DNA of 64,000 nucleotides from Methylocystis heyeri (GCF_004802635.2 NZ_CP046052.1:4052501-4116500); one strand, 5' to 3'; numbered from the stretch's first letter, positions 1 to 9,436 are shown. Program-made: numbers and translations. Notes: generated from the sequence alone by a model not told the origin.

Positions 1-153
1 TCCTCTGCGCCTCCAGCGTCGCGCATATTCTTCTTTGGCGACCGCGCGGAGGCGCGCTATAAGTTTTTTGCGGCCCCTCAGGCGGTCATCCGACTTGGAA
101 ATGCCCCAGGCGCGTGCTGAAGCGAGGCAGGCGCGGACCAGGCGCGAACCGAC

Positions 154-1239
154 ATGAATCCGTGGGATTTCTGGACTCAGTCCTGGTTTTCGGGTTTCGA
201 TTTATATTTGCGCGCCCTCCAGCCGGTCCGAGGGGACCGCTCTGGATTACCCGGCGCCGCGACGGCCCGCGCCTTGGAGGCGCCGGAATGGACGACGCCG
301 AACCGGGAGGTTTTCAACCTGGCGTCGCTTCGCCTGCGTGATTTCTCCCGCGGTGAAAGCGCCGCCTCCAATGTCCTGATCGTGGCCCCCTTCGCCTTGC
401 ACGACGCCGGCCTCGCCGACATCGCGCCCGGGCACAGCCTCATCGAGGCGTTGCTTGCGCAAGGATGCGATAGACTCTTTCTGGTCGAGTGGCTTTCCGC
501 CGATTTGAACACGAAGCTGAACACGATCGACACGCAGCTGGCTTCGCTGAACGTCGCCGTGGACGAGATCGGGCCTCCGATCGATCTGATCGGTCTTTGC
601 CAGGGCGGCTGGCTGTCGCTGGTCTATGCGGCGCGTTTTCCCTGGAAAGTGCGACGCCTCGTGTTGGTCGGCGCTCCCGTCGACACGAGGGACTCGAACT
701 CCGTCGTATTTTCGAGGGCGGTCAAGCAGGGCGTCGACGCCTTCATCGACGAGTTCATCAGGCAAGGCGACGGCCTGGTGCTCGGCAGGCACACCAGAAA
801 TCTATGGCCGGGAGAATGCGACGATATCTCCCGGGCCGCAAAGGCTTTGGAAATAGCGCTTCCTCTGGAGCGCGAAGAAGACCGCCGCAGCGTGGAGTCA
901 TTCGCCCGCTGGGATCGCAGATTGCTGGACCTGCCAGGCCCGTTCTACCGCGAGGTCTTCACCTGGCTCTATCATGAAAACCGCCTGGCTAAAGGAGGTT
1001 TTCCTGCGCTCGGAAAGCTCATCGACCTCGCGGGGCTTCGCCTTCCGATCTATCTGCTGGCGGGGGCGCAGGATTGCGTCACGCCGCCGGCTTCCGCCTT
1101 CTCGGCGGCTGCTCTGGTGGGCGCGAGCAAATCCGACATAGAGACTGCGCTGGCGCCCTGCGGGCATCATGCGCTGATCATGGGAAAGCGCACGCTCGCC
1201 AATGAATGGCCCAGGATTGCGGCATGGCTTCAGAAGTAA
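154..1239 (+). CDS. PhaC-like alpha/beta hydrolase
   Basis: A 361-residue alpha/beta-hydrolase protein that resembles polyhydroxyalkanoate synthases and depolymerase-like proteins. The nucleophile elbow GLCQGG places a cysteine at about residue 149, as in the PHA-synthase lipase-like box rather than a serine hydrolase. A late aspartate (LLAGAQD, about 307) and histidine (CGHH, about 340) complete a Cys-Asp-His triad. No signal peptide is seen, so it is likely cytoplasmic or on PHB granules. The ATG has only a weak purine-rich leader. ChaB follows 23 bases downstream on the same strand. True synthase versus thioesterase or depolymerase activity cannot be decided from sequence. Confidence 0.75.
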   Translation: MNPWDFWTQSWFSGFDLYLRALQPVRGDRSGLPGAATARALEAPEWTTPNREVFNLASLRLRDFSRGESAASNVLIVAPFALHDAGLADIAPGHSLIEALLAQGCDRLFLVEWLSADLNTKLNTIDTQLASLNVAVDEIGPPIDLIGLCQGGWLSLVYAARFPWKVRRLVLVGAPVDTRDSNSVVFSRAVKQGVDAFIDEFIRQGDGLVLGRHTRNLWPGECDDISRAAKALEIALPLEREEDRRSVESFARWDRRLLDLPGPFYREVFTWLYHENRLAKGGFPALGKLIDLAGLRLPIYLLAGAQDCVTPPASAFSAAALVGASKSDIETALAPCGHHALIMGKRTLANEWPRIAAWLQK

Positions 1240-1262
1240 CTCCGCGAAAGGGTCGACAGTAA

Positions 1263-1484
1263 ATGCCATACGCCAGCAATTGCGACCTGCCCGAAAATTT
1301 GCAGCGCATATTGCCCGATCATGCGCAGGACATCTTCCGCGAGGCGTTCAATCACGCCTATGCGGCGCATTCCGGCGAGTTGCGCCAGGAGGAAGCCGCG
1401 CATCGCATCGCCTGGGCCGCGGTCAAGCGCAGCTATGAGAAAACGCCGGACGGCTGGCGCCGGCGCAGTTTTCCGCCATCGTGA
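1263..1484 (+). CDS. chaB: ChaB family protein
   Basis: A 73-residue protein matching the ChaB family over its whole length: an N-terminal MPY segment with DLP, then the LPDHAQDIFREAFN helix and the AAHRIAWAAVKRSYEK segment. ChaB was named as a regulator of the ChaA cation/proton antiporter, but its molecular role is poorly defined. A purine-rich AAAGGG lies upstream of the ATG. It ends two bases before the convergent GH3 gene, leaving no room for a terminator. No chaA is visible in the window. Confidence 0.85.
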   Translation: MPYASNCDLPENLQRILPDHAQDIFREAFNHAYAAHSGELRQEEAAHRIAWAAVKRSYEKTPDGWRRRSFPPS

Positions 1485-1486
1485 GA

Positions 1487-3622
1487 TTATTCGAAGGCCC
1501 GCGTCCGGATCGAAAGCAAAGCGCTTCGGTCGGCGCTGAGGCCCACCAGGATTTCGAATTCACCGGCCTCGAAGCGCGGCTTCAGGTCCCGGTCCAGCAG
1601 CGTGAAGCTTTCCCTGGCGAGGTTGAATTTCACCGTTTTCGTCTCGCCGGGAGCAAGAGAGACCTTGGCCCAGGCTTTGAGCGCCATTTGCGGCTGCGCC
1701 ACGCTCGCCGCAATGTCGTGGATGAAGAGAAAGACAGTTTCCTCGACCAATGCGCCCGCCTCGTTGACGGCCTCGGCTTCCACCATGATCTCGCCGGCCT
1801 CCGCGAAGCTGAACGCGCTCGGGCTCACGCGCAAATTGCCGAGCCTCGCCTGGGAATAGGATAGGCCGTGGCCGAAGGCGAACAATGGTTCCGGCGACAG
1901 GTCGATATATTTGCTCGTGAAAGGATTTGTCGCGTTGAACGGCCTGCCCGAAGAACGCTGGGCGTGAAACACCGGGATCTGGCCGGTCTCGCGGGGCCAG
2001 GCGAGCGCAAGCCTGCCGGTGGGGTTGAAGCGCCCCGTCAGGACCTGCGCGACGGCGGCGCCCGCCTGGCTCCCTAAGAACCAGGCGGCCAACGTAGCGC
2101 CGGCCTTTTCCGCAAGCTCGCCGATGATGAGGGGGCGGCCCGAGCATAAGACGGCGACGGTCGGAACCCCGGTGGAAAGCGCTTCCTCCGCCAATTGGCG
2201 CTGGACGCCTGGAAGCGTCAGTCTGGCGCGACTCGCCGCCTCGCCGCTCATGCCGGCGGCTTCGCCGAGGCAGAGCACAACCGCCTCCGACGCCGCGCAT
2301 ATCGCTTTGGCCTGTTCGAAGCCGCTTCGGTCGTCGTCGTTTATCCCACAGCCGGGATGAAAGGATATTTCCGCGTCGGGAAGGGCGTTCCTCAAGCCTT
2401 CCAATATCGTGACGCAATTTTCCGGCGCGCCCGCCGCCGACCACGGCCCGAGCATCTCTCCGCGGGCGTCGGCCAGCGGGCCGATGACGGCGAGGCGGCG
2501 GAGTTTTGGGGAGAGCGGCAGGACGCCCTTGTTGGTCAGCAGCGTGACCGCGCGCCGCGCGATGTCGAGCGCAAGCGCGTTCGTCTCATGCTGCGCTATT
2601 TCCGTCGCTCCGAGGCGGCGGTAAGGATCGTCGAAAAGTCCGAGATCGTTTTTGAGCTTCAGCACGCGCCGGACCGCCCCGTCGATGTCGCCCAAATCGA
2701 CCAGGCCGCGCTCGAGCGCTTGTTTCAGGCCGCCGACATAGACCCCGCTCACCATGTCGACGTCCACGCCCGCCCTCAGCGCCAGCGCCGCCGCCTCGAC
2801 CAGGCTGGCCGCGACGCCATGTTCGACGAGTTCGGCGATTGCGGTGTAGTCGCTGATGAAGAGGCCCGAGAATCCGTGTTCCTCGCGCAGGCGCCCCGTC
2901 AGCAGGTCCCGATGCATGGACATGGGCACGCCGTTGAGACTGTTGAACGCCGGCATGATCGCGGCGCAGCCCGCCTCGACCGCGGCCAGGAAGGGCGGCA
3001 GATAGACTTCCTCCAAGGTCCGTTCGGATATGTCGACCGGCGCATATTCGCGTCCGCCCAGCGCCGCCCCGCCGGCGCAGAAATGCTTTGCCGTCGCCGC
3101 GACCGCGCTGCGGCCCGAAAGTCTCGCGCCCTGAAAGCCGCGCACCTTGGCTTTGGCGAAGACGGAAGCGACGAGCGGGTCTTCCCCGGGCCCTTCGGCG
3201 ATACGGCCCCAGCGCGGATCGCGCGCGACGTCGAGCATCGGGGCGAAGGTGAGATCGAGGCCGTCGGCTGCGGCCTCAGCGGCTGCGACGCGGGCGGAGC
3301 GCTCCCACGCCAGCGGATCGAACAGGCCGGCTTCGGCGAGGGGAATCGGGAAAATGGTCTTATAGCCGTGCAGCACGTCGAGCCCGAAGAACAGCGGGAT
3401 TCCGAGGCGCGTTTCTTCCGTCGCCAGCCGCTGGGCGGCGCGGATTTCATCCCTTCCCCAGATATTGAGGACGCCGCCGACGAAACCGGCGCGGATGTTT
3501 TCGGATATGTCGCCATTGCCGATGGGGCCGGTGACGGCCTGCCCCGCGGTGACCAGATTGAGCTGTCCGATTTTCTCGTCGAGGGTCATTTCGGAAAGAA
3601 GACGTTCGATCGTCGTCGTCAT
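1487..3622 (-). CDS. bglX: GH3 family beta-glucosidase (BglX-like)
   Basis: Glycoside hydrolase family 3 enzyme of 711 residues that removes terminal beta-linked glucose. The N-terminal barrel has the conserved LFFGLDVLHGYKTIFP and ATAKHFC segments. The nucleophile aspartate is in SDYTAI at about residue 258. The second alpha/beta domain and a fibronectin-III-like C-terminal domain follow. I start it at MTTTIERLL because GAGAGG lies just upstream; an open extension of 42 codons has no family similarity. No signal peptide is visible, so the substrate may be internalised oligosaccharide. It is divergent from the ABC/GH144/GH15/glucokinase genes and probably works with them. Confidence 0.88.
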   Translation of the reverse strand: MTTTIERLLSEMTLDEKIGQLNLVTAGQAVTGPIGNGDISENIRAGFVGGVLNIWGRDEIRAAQRLATEETRLGIPLFFGLDVLHGYKTIFPIPLAEAGLFDPLAWERSARVAAAEAAADGLDLTFAPMLDVARDPRWGRIAEGPGEDPLVASVFAKAKVRGFQGARLSGRSAVAATAKHFCAGGAALGGREYAPVDISERTLEEVYLPPFLAAVEAGCAAIMPAFNSLNGVPMSMHRDLLTGRLREEHGFSGLFISDYTAIAELVEHGVAASLVEAAALALRAGVDVDMVSGVYVGGLKQALERGLVDLGDIDGAVRRVLKLKNDLGLFDDPYRRLGATEIAQHETNALALDIARRAVTLLTNKGVLPLSPKLRRLAVIGPLADARGEMLGPWSAAGAPENCVTILEGLRNALPDAEISFHPGCGINDDDRSGFEQAKAICAASEAVVLCLGEAAGMSGEAASRARLTLPGVQRQLAEEALSTGVPTVAVLCSGRPLIIGELAEKAGATLAAWFLGSQAGAAVAQVLTGRFNPTGRLALAWPRETGQIPVFHAQRSSGRPFNATNPFTSKYIDLSPEPLFAFGHGLSYSQARLGNLRVSPSAFSFAEAGEIMVEAEAVNEAGALVEETVFLFIHDIAASVAQPQMALKAWAKVSLAPGETKTVKFNLARESFTLLDRDLKPRFEAGEFEILVGLSADRSALLSIRTRAFE

Positions 3623-3765
3623 TTCGCGCCTCTCACGGCCCGCGGCGAACGCGCGCATTGAAAACGCCGCGCACGGGCGAATCCGCTGTTGCCAGCGCCT
3701 GCATATTAAGCGCATCATGCGCGCGGCGGCACTCGCTTTCGCACCCAATTGCGGACAGGGAGAAT

Positions 3766-5493
3766 ATGACGCGGCGTAAACTCTCTCTCGCCCAGGAAAC
3801 GCGAGTCATGCTGCGTCTCTTGCGCATGTCTCCCCAGCGTTCGATTCTGTTCTGGCTGTGCATCGCTCTGCTTGTCGTGATCTCGGCCACCGCCTATGGC
3901 CAGATCCGGCTGAACGCCTGGAACAAGCCCTTCTATGACGCGCTGTCGAACCGGGACTTTTTGGGCTTCGTCGGCCAGCTCCAAGTCTTCGTCGTTCTCG
4001 GCGGCGTTCTTCTGGCGCTGAACGTCGCGCAGACATGGTTCAACCAGATGCTGCGCATGCGGCTTCGCGAGGCTTTGACGCGCGATCTGTTCGACCAGTG
4101 GCTGGCCCCGCGGCGCGCCTTCATGATCGCCGGCGCCGGCGAGATCGGCGTCAATCCCGACCAGCGCATTCACGAAGACGTGCGCCACCTCTCCGATCTG
4201 ACCACCGATCTCGGCGTCGGGCTTCTCCAGGCCACATTGTTGCTGTTCAGCTTCATAGGCGTGCTGTGGGCGCTGTCGTCCGGCGTGGTATTTTTGATCT
4301 CGGGCGAGAGCTATGTCGTTCCGGGCTATATGGTGTGGTGCGCGCTGTTTTACGCCGGCGCGGCTTCTCTCGCGAGCTGGAAGGTCGGTCGGCCGCTGAT
4401 TCCTCTCAACGCCGAACATTATGCGCGCGAATCCGATCTTCGCTTCGCTTTGGTCCATGTCAACGAACATGCCGAGGGAATCGCGGCCTATCGCGGCGAG
4501 AAAGAAGAGAAAACCCGGCTCGATCACGAACTCGATCGCGTGCTCGAGATCCTTCGCCGACTCGTGAGCGCGATCACCAATCTGACATGGGTGACGGCCG
4601 GCTACGGGTGGTTCACCATCGTCGCGCCGATCATCGTCGCCGCGCCCGCCTATTTCAGCGGCGGGCTGACGCTGGGCGGGCTGCTGATGAGCGCCGGCGC
4701 TTTCACTCAGGTGCAGCAGTCGCTGAGATGGTTCGTGGACAATGCGGGCGCGATCGCCGATTGGAGCGCCACTCTGCACCGCGTCATCGGCTTCCGGCAG
4801 GCCTTGCTGCAAATGGACAGCGTCGGCGAAGAGACGAGCAGAATAGAAATTTGTGAAAAAGGAGATCGGCTGGTCCTCGATCGCCTGCGCATTTTGTCGC
4901 CGGCGGGATGCAGCGTCCTCGACCAGGATCGCATCGAGATCGCGCCGGGCGAGCATGTCCTGGCGGTAGGTCCGCCCGCCTCTGGAAAAACCTGTCTGTT
5001 TCGCGCGCTCGCGGGCCTTTGGCCTTGGGGCGAAGGCGCAGTAATTACGCCGGTCGGCGGCGTCATGTTCATGCCCAAGCGTCCCTTCATCCCCGACGGC
5101 CCGTTGCGGGACGTGCTCGCCTATCCGCTGCGCGCAGAAGATTTCGCCGAGGAGGACTACGTCTTCGCGCTGACGCGGTTGGGGTTCGCCTATCTTTCGA
5201 AGGTTCTGGACCGACGGGCCCGTTGGGACCGGGAATTGACCGAGCGCGAGCAGCAGGGCGTCGCATTCGCCCGGCTGCTTCTCCATAAGCCCCATTGCGT
5301 GGTGATCGACGGGGCTGTCGGCGCGCTGGCCGCAGACCTGCGCAAGACCCTGTTCCAGATATTTTCCAAAGAGCTCAAAAGCGCCGCCCTGCTGTGCATA
5401 GACGGCCCTCAGGCCGAGCCAGATTGTTTCGATCGCGTCGTCCATTTGAACCTCGACCGCGAAGGAGAATGTCTGAAGGAAGAGGCGGCGTAG
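3766..5493 (+). CDS. YddA/SbmA-type ABC transporter (membrane + NBD), degenerate ATPase
   Basis: A 575-residue fusion of an ABC_membrane_2 domain (about residues 1-340, several hydrophobic helices such as ILFWLCIALLVVISATAYG) and a C-terminal ATP-binding domain, as in YddA/BacA-like COG4178 proteins. Start chosen at MTRRKLSL, preceded by AGGGAGA. Walker A is present (GPPASGKT, residues 402-409). The Q-loop Gln is Lys, the signature is LTERE instead of LSGGE (491-495), the Walker B catalytic Glu is Gly (D515-G516), and the H-loop His is absent. It may bind but poorly hydrolyse ATP. It heads the run into the GH144, GH15 and glucokinase genes. Substrate unknown. Confidence 0.8.
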   Translation: MTRRKLSLAQETRVMLRLLRMSPQRSILFWLCIALLVVISATAYGQIRLNAWNKPFYDALSNRDFLGFVGQLQVFVVLGGVLLALNVAQTWFNQMLRMRLREALTRDLFDQWLAPRRAFMIAGAGEIGVNPDQRIHEDVRHLSDLTTDLGVGLLQATLLLFSFIGVLWALSSGVVFLISGESYVVPGYMVWCALFYAGAASLASWKVGRPLIPLNAEHYARESDLRFALVHVNEHAEGIAAYRGEKEEKTRLDHELDRVLEILRRLVSAITNLTWVTAGYGWFTIVAPIIVAAPAYFSGGLTLGGLLMSAGAFTQVQQSLRWFVDNAGAIADWSATLHRVIGFRQALLQMDSVGEETSRIEICEKGDRLVLDRLRILSPAGCSVLDQDRIEIAPGEHVLAVGPPASGKTCLFRALAGLWPWGEGAVITPVGGVMFMPKRPFIPDGPLRDVLAYPLRAEDFAEEDYVFALTRLGFAYLSKVLDRRARWDRELTEREQQGVAFARLLLHKPHCVVIDGAVGALAADLRKTLFQIFSKELKSAALLCIDGPQAEPDCFDRVVHLNLDREGECLKEEAA

Positions 5494-5563
5494 CGCCTGC
5501 CGCAACTGCTTCGCAGTCACCGCGAGGAGCGCGTGCGACGCACAGAGACTCGAAAGTTGAACC

Positions 5564-6841
5564 GTGAGCGCCAGACGAAGGACGCATTATAGCGACGAAG
5601 CGCTGATCGATTTGGCGCAAAGGGAAAGCTTTCGTTATTTCTGGGACGGCGCACATCCGTCTTATGGCCTCTCCCGCGATCGCATCGGCGTCGCAAAGCA
5701 GCCCGAGAACGACATCGTAGCCATCGGCGCCACCGGCTTCGGCTTCATGGCGATCGTCGTCGCTGCGGCGCGCAACTGGGTGAAGCGCGAGGAAGCGGTC
5801 GAGCGCCTGAGCTTGATGCTGGACGGCCTCGAGCGCGCAACCAGCTATCACGGCGTCTTCGCCCATTTCATAAACGGGCGCAGCGCAGCAACCATTCCCT
5901 TCAGCCGCAAGGACGACGGCGGCGACCTCGTCGAGACTTCCCTGCTGTGCCAGGGCCTGTTGTGCGCGCGGCGCTATTTCGACGCGGTTGCGCTTCCCGA
6001 GACAAGACTGCGGGAGCGCATCACGGCGCTTTGGGAAGATATCGAATGGAGCTGGCATCTGCGCGAGGGCGCCCGTGCGCTCACCTGGCATTGGAGCCCC
6101 AACAACGGCTTCAGCCTCGGGCATGAAATCAGGGGCTGGAACGAATGTCTGCTGACCTATGCGCTCGCCGCCGGCGCGCCCCGCTTCGGCGTCGATCCGA
6201 TGTGCTATCACGAGGGATGGGCCCAGAGCCGGGGATTTCTCAACGGCCATAGCTATTATGGCGTCGAGCTTCCGCTCGGGCCCGCGTTGGGCGGGCCGCT
6301 TTTCTTCGCCCATTATTCCTTCTGCGGGCTCGACCCCCGCGGTTTGAAGGATAGATACGCAGACTACTGGCGTCAGAACTGCGCCCATGTGCAAATCCAG
6401 ATCGAACATTGCAGGCGCAACCCGGGCGGCCATGCGGGATATGGAGTCGATTGCTGGGGCCTCACCTCCAGCGACGATCCTCAGGGCTACCGCGAGCATT
6501 CTCCGCAGGAAGACGATGGCGTGATTGCGCCGACCGCCGCGCTCTCGAGCTTTCCCTACGCCCCCGAGGCCGCCATGGCGGCCCTGCGCGGTTTTCATCA
6601 TCGCCTGGGAGGCAGGCTTTGGGGCCGGTTCGGCTTCGTCGACGCCTTCCAGGAAAGCACCGGCTGGATCTCCGATGCGCATCTCGGCATCGACCAGGGG
6701 CCGATCGTGGCGATGGTGGAAAACTACCGCTCCGGGCTGTTGTGGGCGCTGTTCATGGCCGACCCCGACGTGCGGCGCGGCCTGCGCAGGCTGGGGTTCG
6801 AAAGTCCGCATTTGCGCAGCGGGGCAGGGGAGACGGCGTGA
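5564..6841 (+). CDS. Glucoamylase-fold (COG5368, GH144-type) protein
   Basis: A 425-residue protein spanning the PF10091/COG5368 glucoamylase-like (alpha/alpha)6 fold. Recognisable segments include RESFRYFWDGAHPSYGL, ENDIVAIGATGFGFMA, WSPNNGFSLGHEIRGWNE and DQGPIVAMVENYRSGLLW. Characterised relatives (GH144) are endo-beta-1,2-glucanases, and related domains occur in cyclic beta-1,2-glucan synthases, so a beta-1,2-glucan substrate is possible but unproven. No signal peptide is seen. The start is a GTG. It lies 70 bases after the ABC gene and five bases before the GH15 gene, suggesting one operon. Confidence 0.82.
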   Translation: MSARRRTHYSDEALIDLAQRESFRYFWDGAHPSYGLSRDRIGVAKQPENDIVAIGATGFGFMAIVVAAARNWVKREEAVERLSLMLDGLERATSYHGVFAHFINGRSAATIPFSRKDDGGDLVETSLLCQGLLCARRYFDAVALPETRLRERITALWEDIEWSWHLREGARALTWHWSPNNGFSLGHEIRGWNECLLTYALAAGAPRFGVDPMCYHEGWAQSRGFLNGHSYYGVELPLGPALGGPLFFAHYSFCGLDPRGLKDRYADYWRQNCAHVQIQIEHCRRNPGGHAGYGVDCWGLTSSDDPQGYREHSPQEDDGVIAPTAALSSFPYAPEAAMAALRGFHHRLGGRLWGRFGFVDAFQESTGWISDAHLGIDQGPIVAMVENYRSGLLWALFMADPDVRRGLRRLGFESPHLRSGAGETA

Positions 6842-6846
6842 GGCTC

Positions 6847-8304
6847 ATGAGCGAGGATCGGGATCAGCTGGAGACATGGATGGCCCGGCAATATGCGGTC
6901 TCGGCCGCGGGCATGCTGCGCGCCGTCTCCGCGACCGCGCTGGTGAAAGAGCGTCCTAGTTTCGGGCAGACGATAAGGCCGGTGCGAGGCTCGGTTCTGG
7001 CCTCTCCCGAAACCGCCTCCTATGATCCGAACCCGGATTACTTTTTTCATTGGCTGCGCGATTCGGCCATCGTCGTCGACGCCCTGCGGACGCTGATCGA
7101 AGAAAAAGCCCTCGGGCCGGAGGCTGCAGGGCATCTCGACGATTTCGTCGATTTCTCGCTCGGGCTTTGCCGGCTGAACGGCCCGGAGTTTCTACAGCGA
7201 GGGGATTTTCGGGCGAGGGCCGCGCCGGAAGCGCTGAAGTGGCTTCGTTCCGATGAAGAGCTTGCCCAGGTCGTCGGCGACCGCGCGCTCGGCGAGGTGC
7301 GCTACAATGCGGACGGAAGCTTCGATCTCATAAAGTGGTCGAGGCCGCAGAACGACGGACCGGCGCTGCGCGCTCTGACGATCATGCGCTTTACGGCTCT
7401 TCCCGTCTTCTGCGAGCCGGCCCGCGAAGATCGCGTTCGTGCGCTGATCGATTACGATCTCGATTACACGCTGGCGCATTGGCGCGAGCCCTGTTTCGAT
7501 CTCTGGGAGGAAGTCTCGGGGCATCACTATTACACCCGCGCCGTGCAATATGCCGCGCTCACTGACGGCGCGGTCTGGCTCGCCAAACGCGGCGATGCGA
7601 CGCGCGCGCAAAAATGCAAGGAGGCCGCGCAAGAATTGCTCGGCTGTCTCGCAGATCATTACGCCGCCGAAGGCGTCTATCTCAGCCGCGTTCCGGGCGC
7701 CGCCGTAACGCCCTTGGCCGCGCCGCCGCGCCGGCTCGACATCGCGACGCCGCTCGCCGCCGTGCACGCCCGCCGCGCCGAGGGGCCGCACAGCGTTCTC
7801 GATCCCGTTCAGTTGAATACACTCGCGCGCATCGAAGAAATGTTCGACGCCGAATATCCGATCAATCACGGCCGCGGCGCCGATTGCGCCCCCGCCCTCG
7901 GCAGATATTCGGGCGACGTCTATTACAGCGGCGGGGCCTATTATTTTTCCACTCTGGGCGCGGCCGAGTTCTATTATCGTTTCGCCGAAGCGGTCGCGAA
8001 GGGCTTGGCCATTCCCGTTTCGGCGGACAACCGCGCCGCGCTCTCGGCGCTGTTGCGCGAGCCCGAGCAAGCGCTCGCCGGGGACTTTATCGGCGAGGAG
8101 CTGCGGGAGCGGCTCTTTACGGCGATGCTCGATCGCGGCGACGCCTATATGGCCACGGTGCGGAAATATGTTCCGCAGAGCGGGGAATTGTCCGAGCAGT
8201 TCAGCCAGCAGGATGGAACGCAGACCTCGGCGAAAAACCTCGCCTGGAGCTATGCGTGTTTCATCACGGCTTGCGCCGCCAGGGCGGCGGCGCGCCGCCT
8301 TTAG
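6847..8304 (+). CDS. GH15 family glucoamylase
   Basis: A 485-residue GH15 glucan 1,4-alpha-glucosidase. The first catalytic glutamate is in FDLWEEV (E221/E222) and the second in LSEQF (E450), the hallmark pair of the family. The substrate-binding segment with DYFFHWLRDSAIV is near residue 60. I start it at MSEDRDQLE, because the longer open frame runs back through the upstream gene. No export signal is obvious, so it could hydrolyse internal glycogen or maltodextrin to glucose. Only five bases separate it from the upstream gene. Glucokinase follows after a repeat-bearing spacer. Confidence 0.9.
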   Translation: MSEDRDQLETWMARQYAVSAAGMLRAVSATALVKERPSFGQTIRPVRGSVLASPETASYDPNPDYFFHWLRDSAIVVDALRTLIEEKALGPEAAGHLDDFVDFSLGLCRLNGPEFLQRGDFRARAAPEALKWLRSDEELAQVVGDRALGEVRYNADGSFDLIKWSRPQNDGPALRALTIMRFTALPVFCEPAREDRVRALIDYDLDYTLAHWREPCFDLWEEVSGHHYYTRAVQYAALTDGAVWLAKRGDATRAQKCKEAAQELLGCLADHYAAEGVYLSRVPGAAVTPLAAPPRRLDIATPLAAVHARRAEGPHSVLDPVQLNTLARIEEMFDAEYPINHGRGADCAPALGRYSGDVYYSGGAYYFSTLGAAEFYYRFAEAVAKGLAIPVSADNRAALSALLREPEQALAGDFIGEELRERLFTAMLDRGDAYMATVRKYVPQSGELSEQFSQQDGTQTSAKNLAWSYACFITACAARAAARRL

Positions 8305-8460
8305 AGTGTTTTCGAGCGAAGTGGATACCGGTTCGCGTGAAGAAAACACGATGAAACAATGGGATCTAGAGACTTTCATGTTTCATCGAACAGGAAAGCG
8401 CTCTAATTTTTTGTCTTTACGCGTCTCCCACGCCGAACCGGCGTCCACTTCGGCTGGAAA
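8305..8460. repeat. Pair of inverted dispersed repeats between GH15 and glk
   Basis: Two imperfect copies of the same roughly 70-base intergenic element face each other. The left arm carries CGAAGTGGATACCGGTTCGC (from 8318) and the right arm carries the reverse complement with CGAACCGGCGTCCACTTCG (to about 8455). The similarity continues outwards into GTTTTC/GAAAC and inwards to a TCTAGAG/CTCTAA block. Similar elements are common in Rhizobiales intergenic DNA. The pair could fold into a long hairpin and may act as a transcription or decay barrier upstream of glk. Confidence 0.7.
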
Positions 8461-8479
8461 CGCTCCAGAAAGTAAAGCC

Positions 8480-9430
8480 ATGGGCAGTCTCGGGACAGGG
8501 TTGGTCGCAGACATCGGCGGCACCAATGCGCGCTTTGCGCTGATCGAGCCGGACGGCCGCATCTCCTGTCCGTGGCGCTGTCTGGTCGACGACCATGCCT
8601 CCATGGCCCAGGCGATCGAGGTCTATCTCGCCCATGCCGGCGAGGCTCGCCCGCGCCAGGCGGCCCTCGCCGTCGCCGGTCCGGTGATCGGGGATCAGGT
8701 GACGATGACGAACCACCCCTGGTCTTTCTCGATTCAAGCGCTCGCGCAGTCGCTCGGCTTCGATCGTCTCAGAGTGGTCAACGATTTCGTCGCCAATGCG
8801 CTCGCAATACCGCATCTGACGGAGGAAAGCCGCGCGCAGATCGGCGAGGGAGTCCCGGTTCCCGGCGCGAGCATCGGCGTGATCGGCCCCGGCAGCGGTC
8901 TCGGCGTCAGCGCGCTGGCCCCGTCGCCCGCGGGCCTGACGCCGGTGGAAGGCGAAGGCGGGCATGTCACCATGTCTCCCGCCGACGAGAGGGAAAGCCT
9001 CGTGATCGAGATCCTGCGCCGCCGCTACGGGCATGTTTCGGCGGAGCGCGTTCTTTCCGGTCCGGGCCTCGTCAATATTTATTCCGCGCTTTGCGAGGCC
9101 GCGGGCGCGGTCGCGCACGATTATATCCCGGAGCAGATCAGCGACCCGTCGATTTTGCAGAAGGACGCCCGCGCCGGCGAGGCGCTGGCGATGTTCTGCG
9201 CCATGCTCGGGACCGTGGCCGGCAATCTCGCTTTGACGCTGGGCGCGCGCGGCGGCGTCTATATCGCCGGCGGCATCGTGCCGAGGCTCGGGGATTATTT
9301 CGAGCGCTCGCAATTCCGGCGGCGCTTCGAGAGCAAAGGGCGCTTTGAAGCCTATCTGAAGAATATCCCGACTTATGTCGTCACCCATCCCGCGCTGGCG
9401 CTGCTCGGCGCCGGCGCGCTGCTGGGTTGA
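8480..9430 (+). CDS. glk: Glucokinase
   Basis: Glucokinase of 316 residues that phosphorylates glucose with ATP. The N-terminal phosphate-binding DIGGTNARFALI motif, the LAVAGPV segment and the catalytic VVNDF aspartate region are clear. The GPGSGLGVS and VEGEGGHV motifs and the C-terminal YIAGGI motif also fit group-I bacterial glucokinases. The start MGSLGTGLVAD was chosen by family alignment; the upstream open frame runs through the inverted repeat. It would convert glucose released by the GH15 and GH3 enzymes into glucose-6-phosphate. It is convergent with ftsH, with six bases between the genes. Confidence 0.93.
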   Translation: MGSLGTGLVADIGGTNARFALIEPDGRISCPWRCLVDDHASMAQAIEVYLAHAGEARPRQAALAVAGPVIGDQVTMTNHPWSFSIQALAQSLGFDRLRVVNDFVANALAIPHLTEESRAQIGEGVPVPGASIGVIGPGSGLGVSALAPSPAGLTPVEGEGGHVTMSPADERESLVIEILRRRYGHVSAERVLSGPGLVNIYSALCEAAGAVAHDYIPEQISDPSILQKDARAGEALAMFCAMLGTVAGNLALTLGARGGVYIAGGIVPRLGDYFERSQFRRRFESKGRFEAYLKNIPTYVVTHPALALLGAGALLG

Positions 9431-9436
9431 GCGCAA

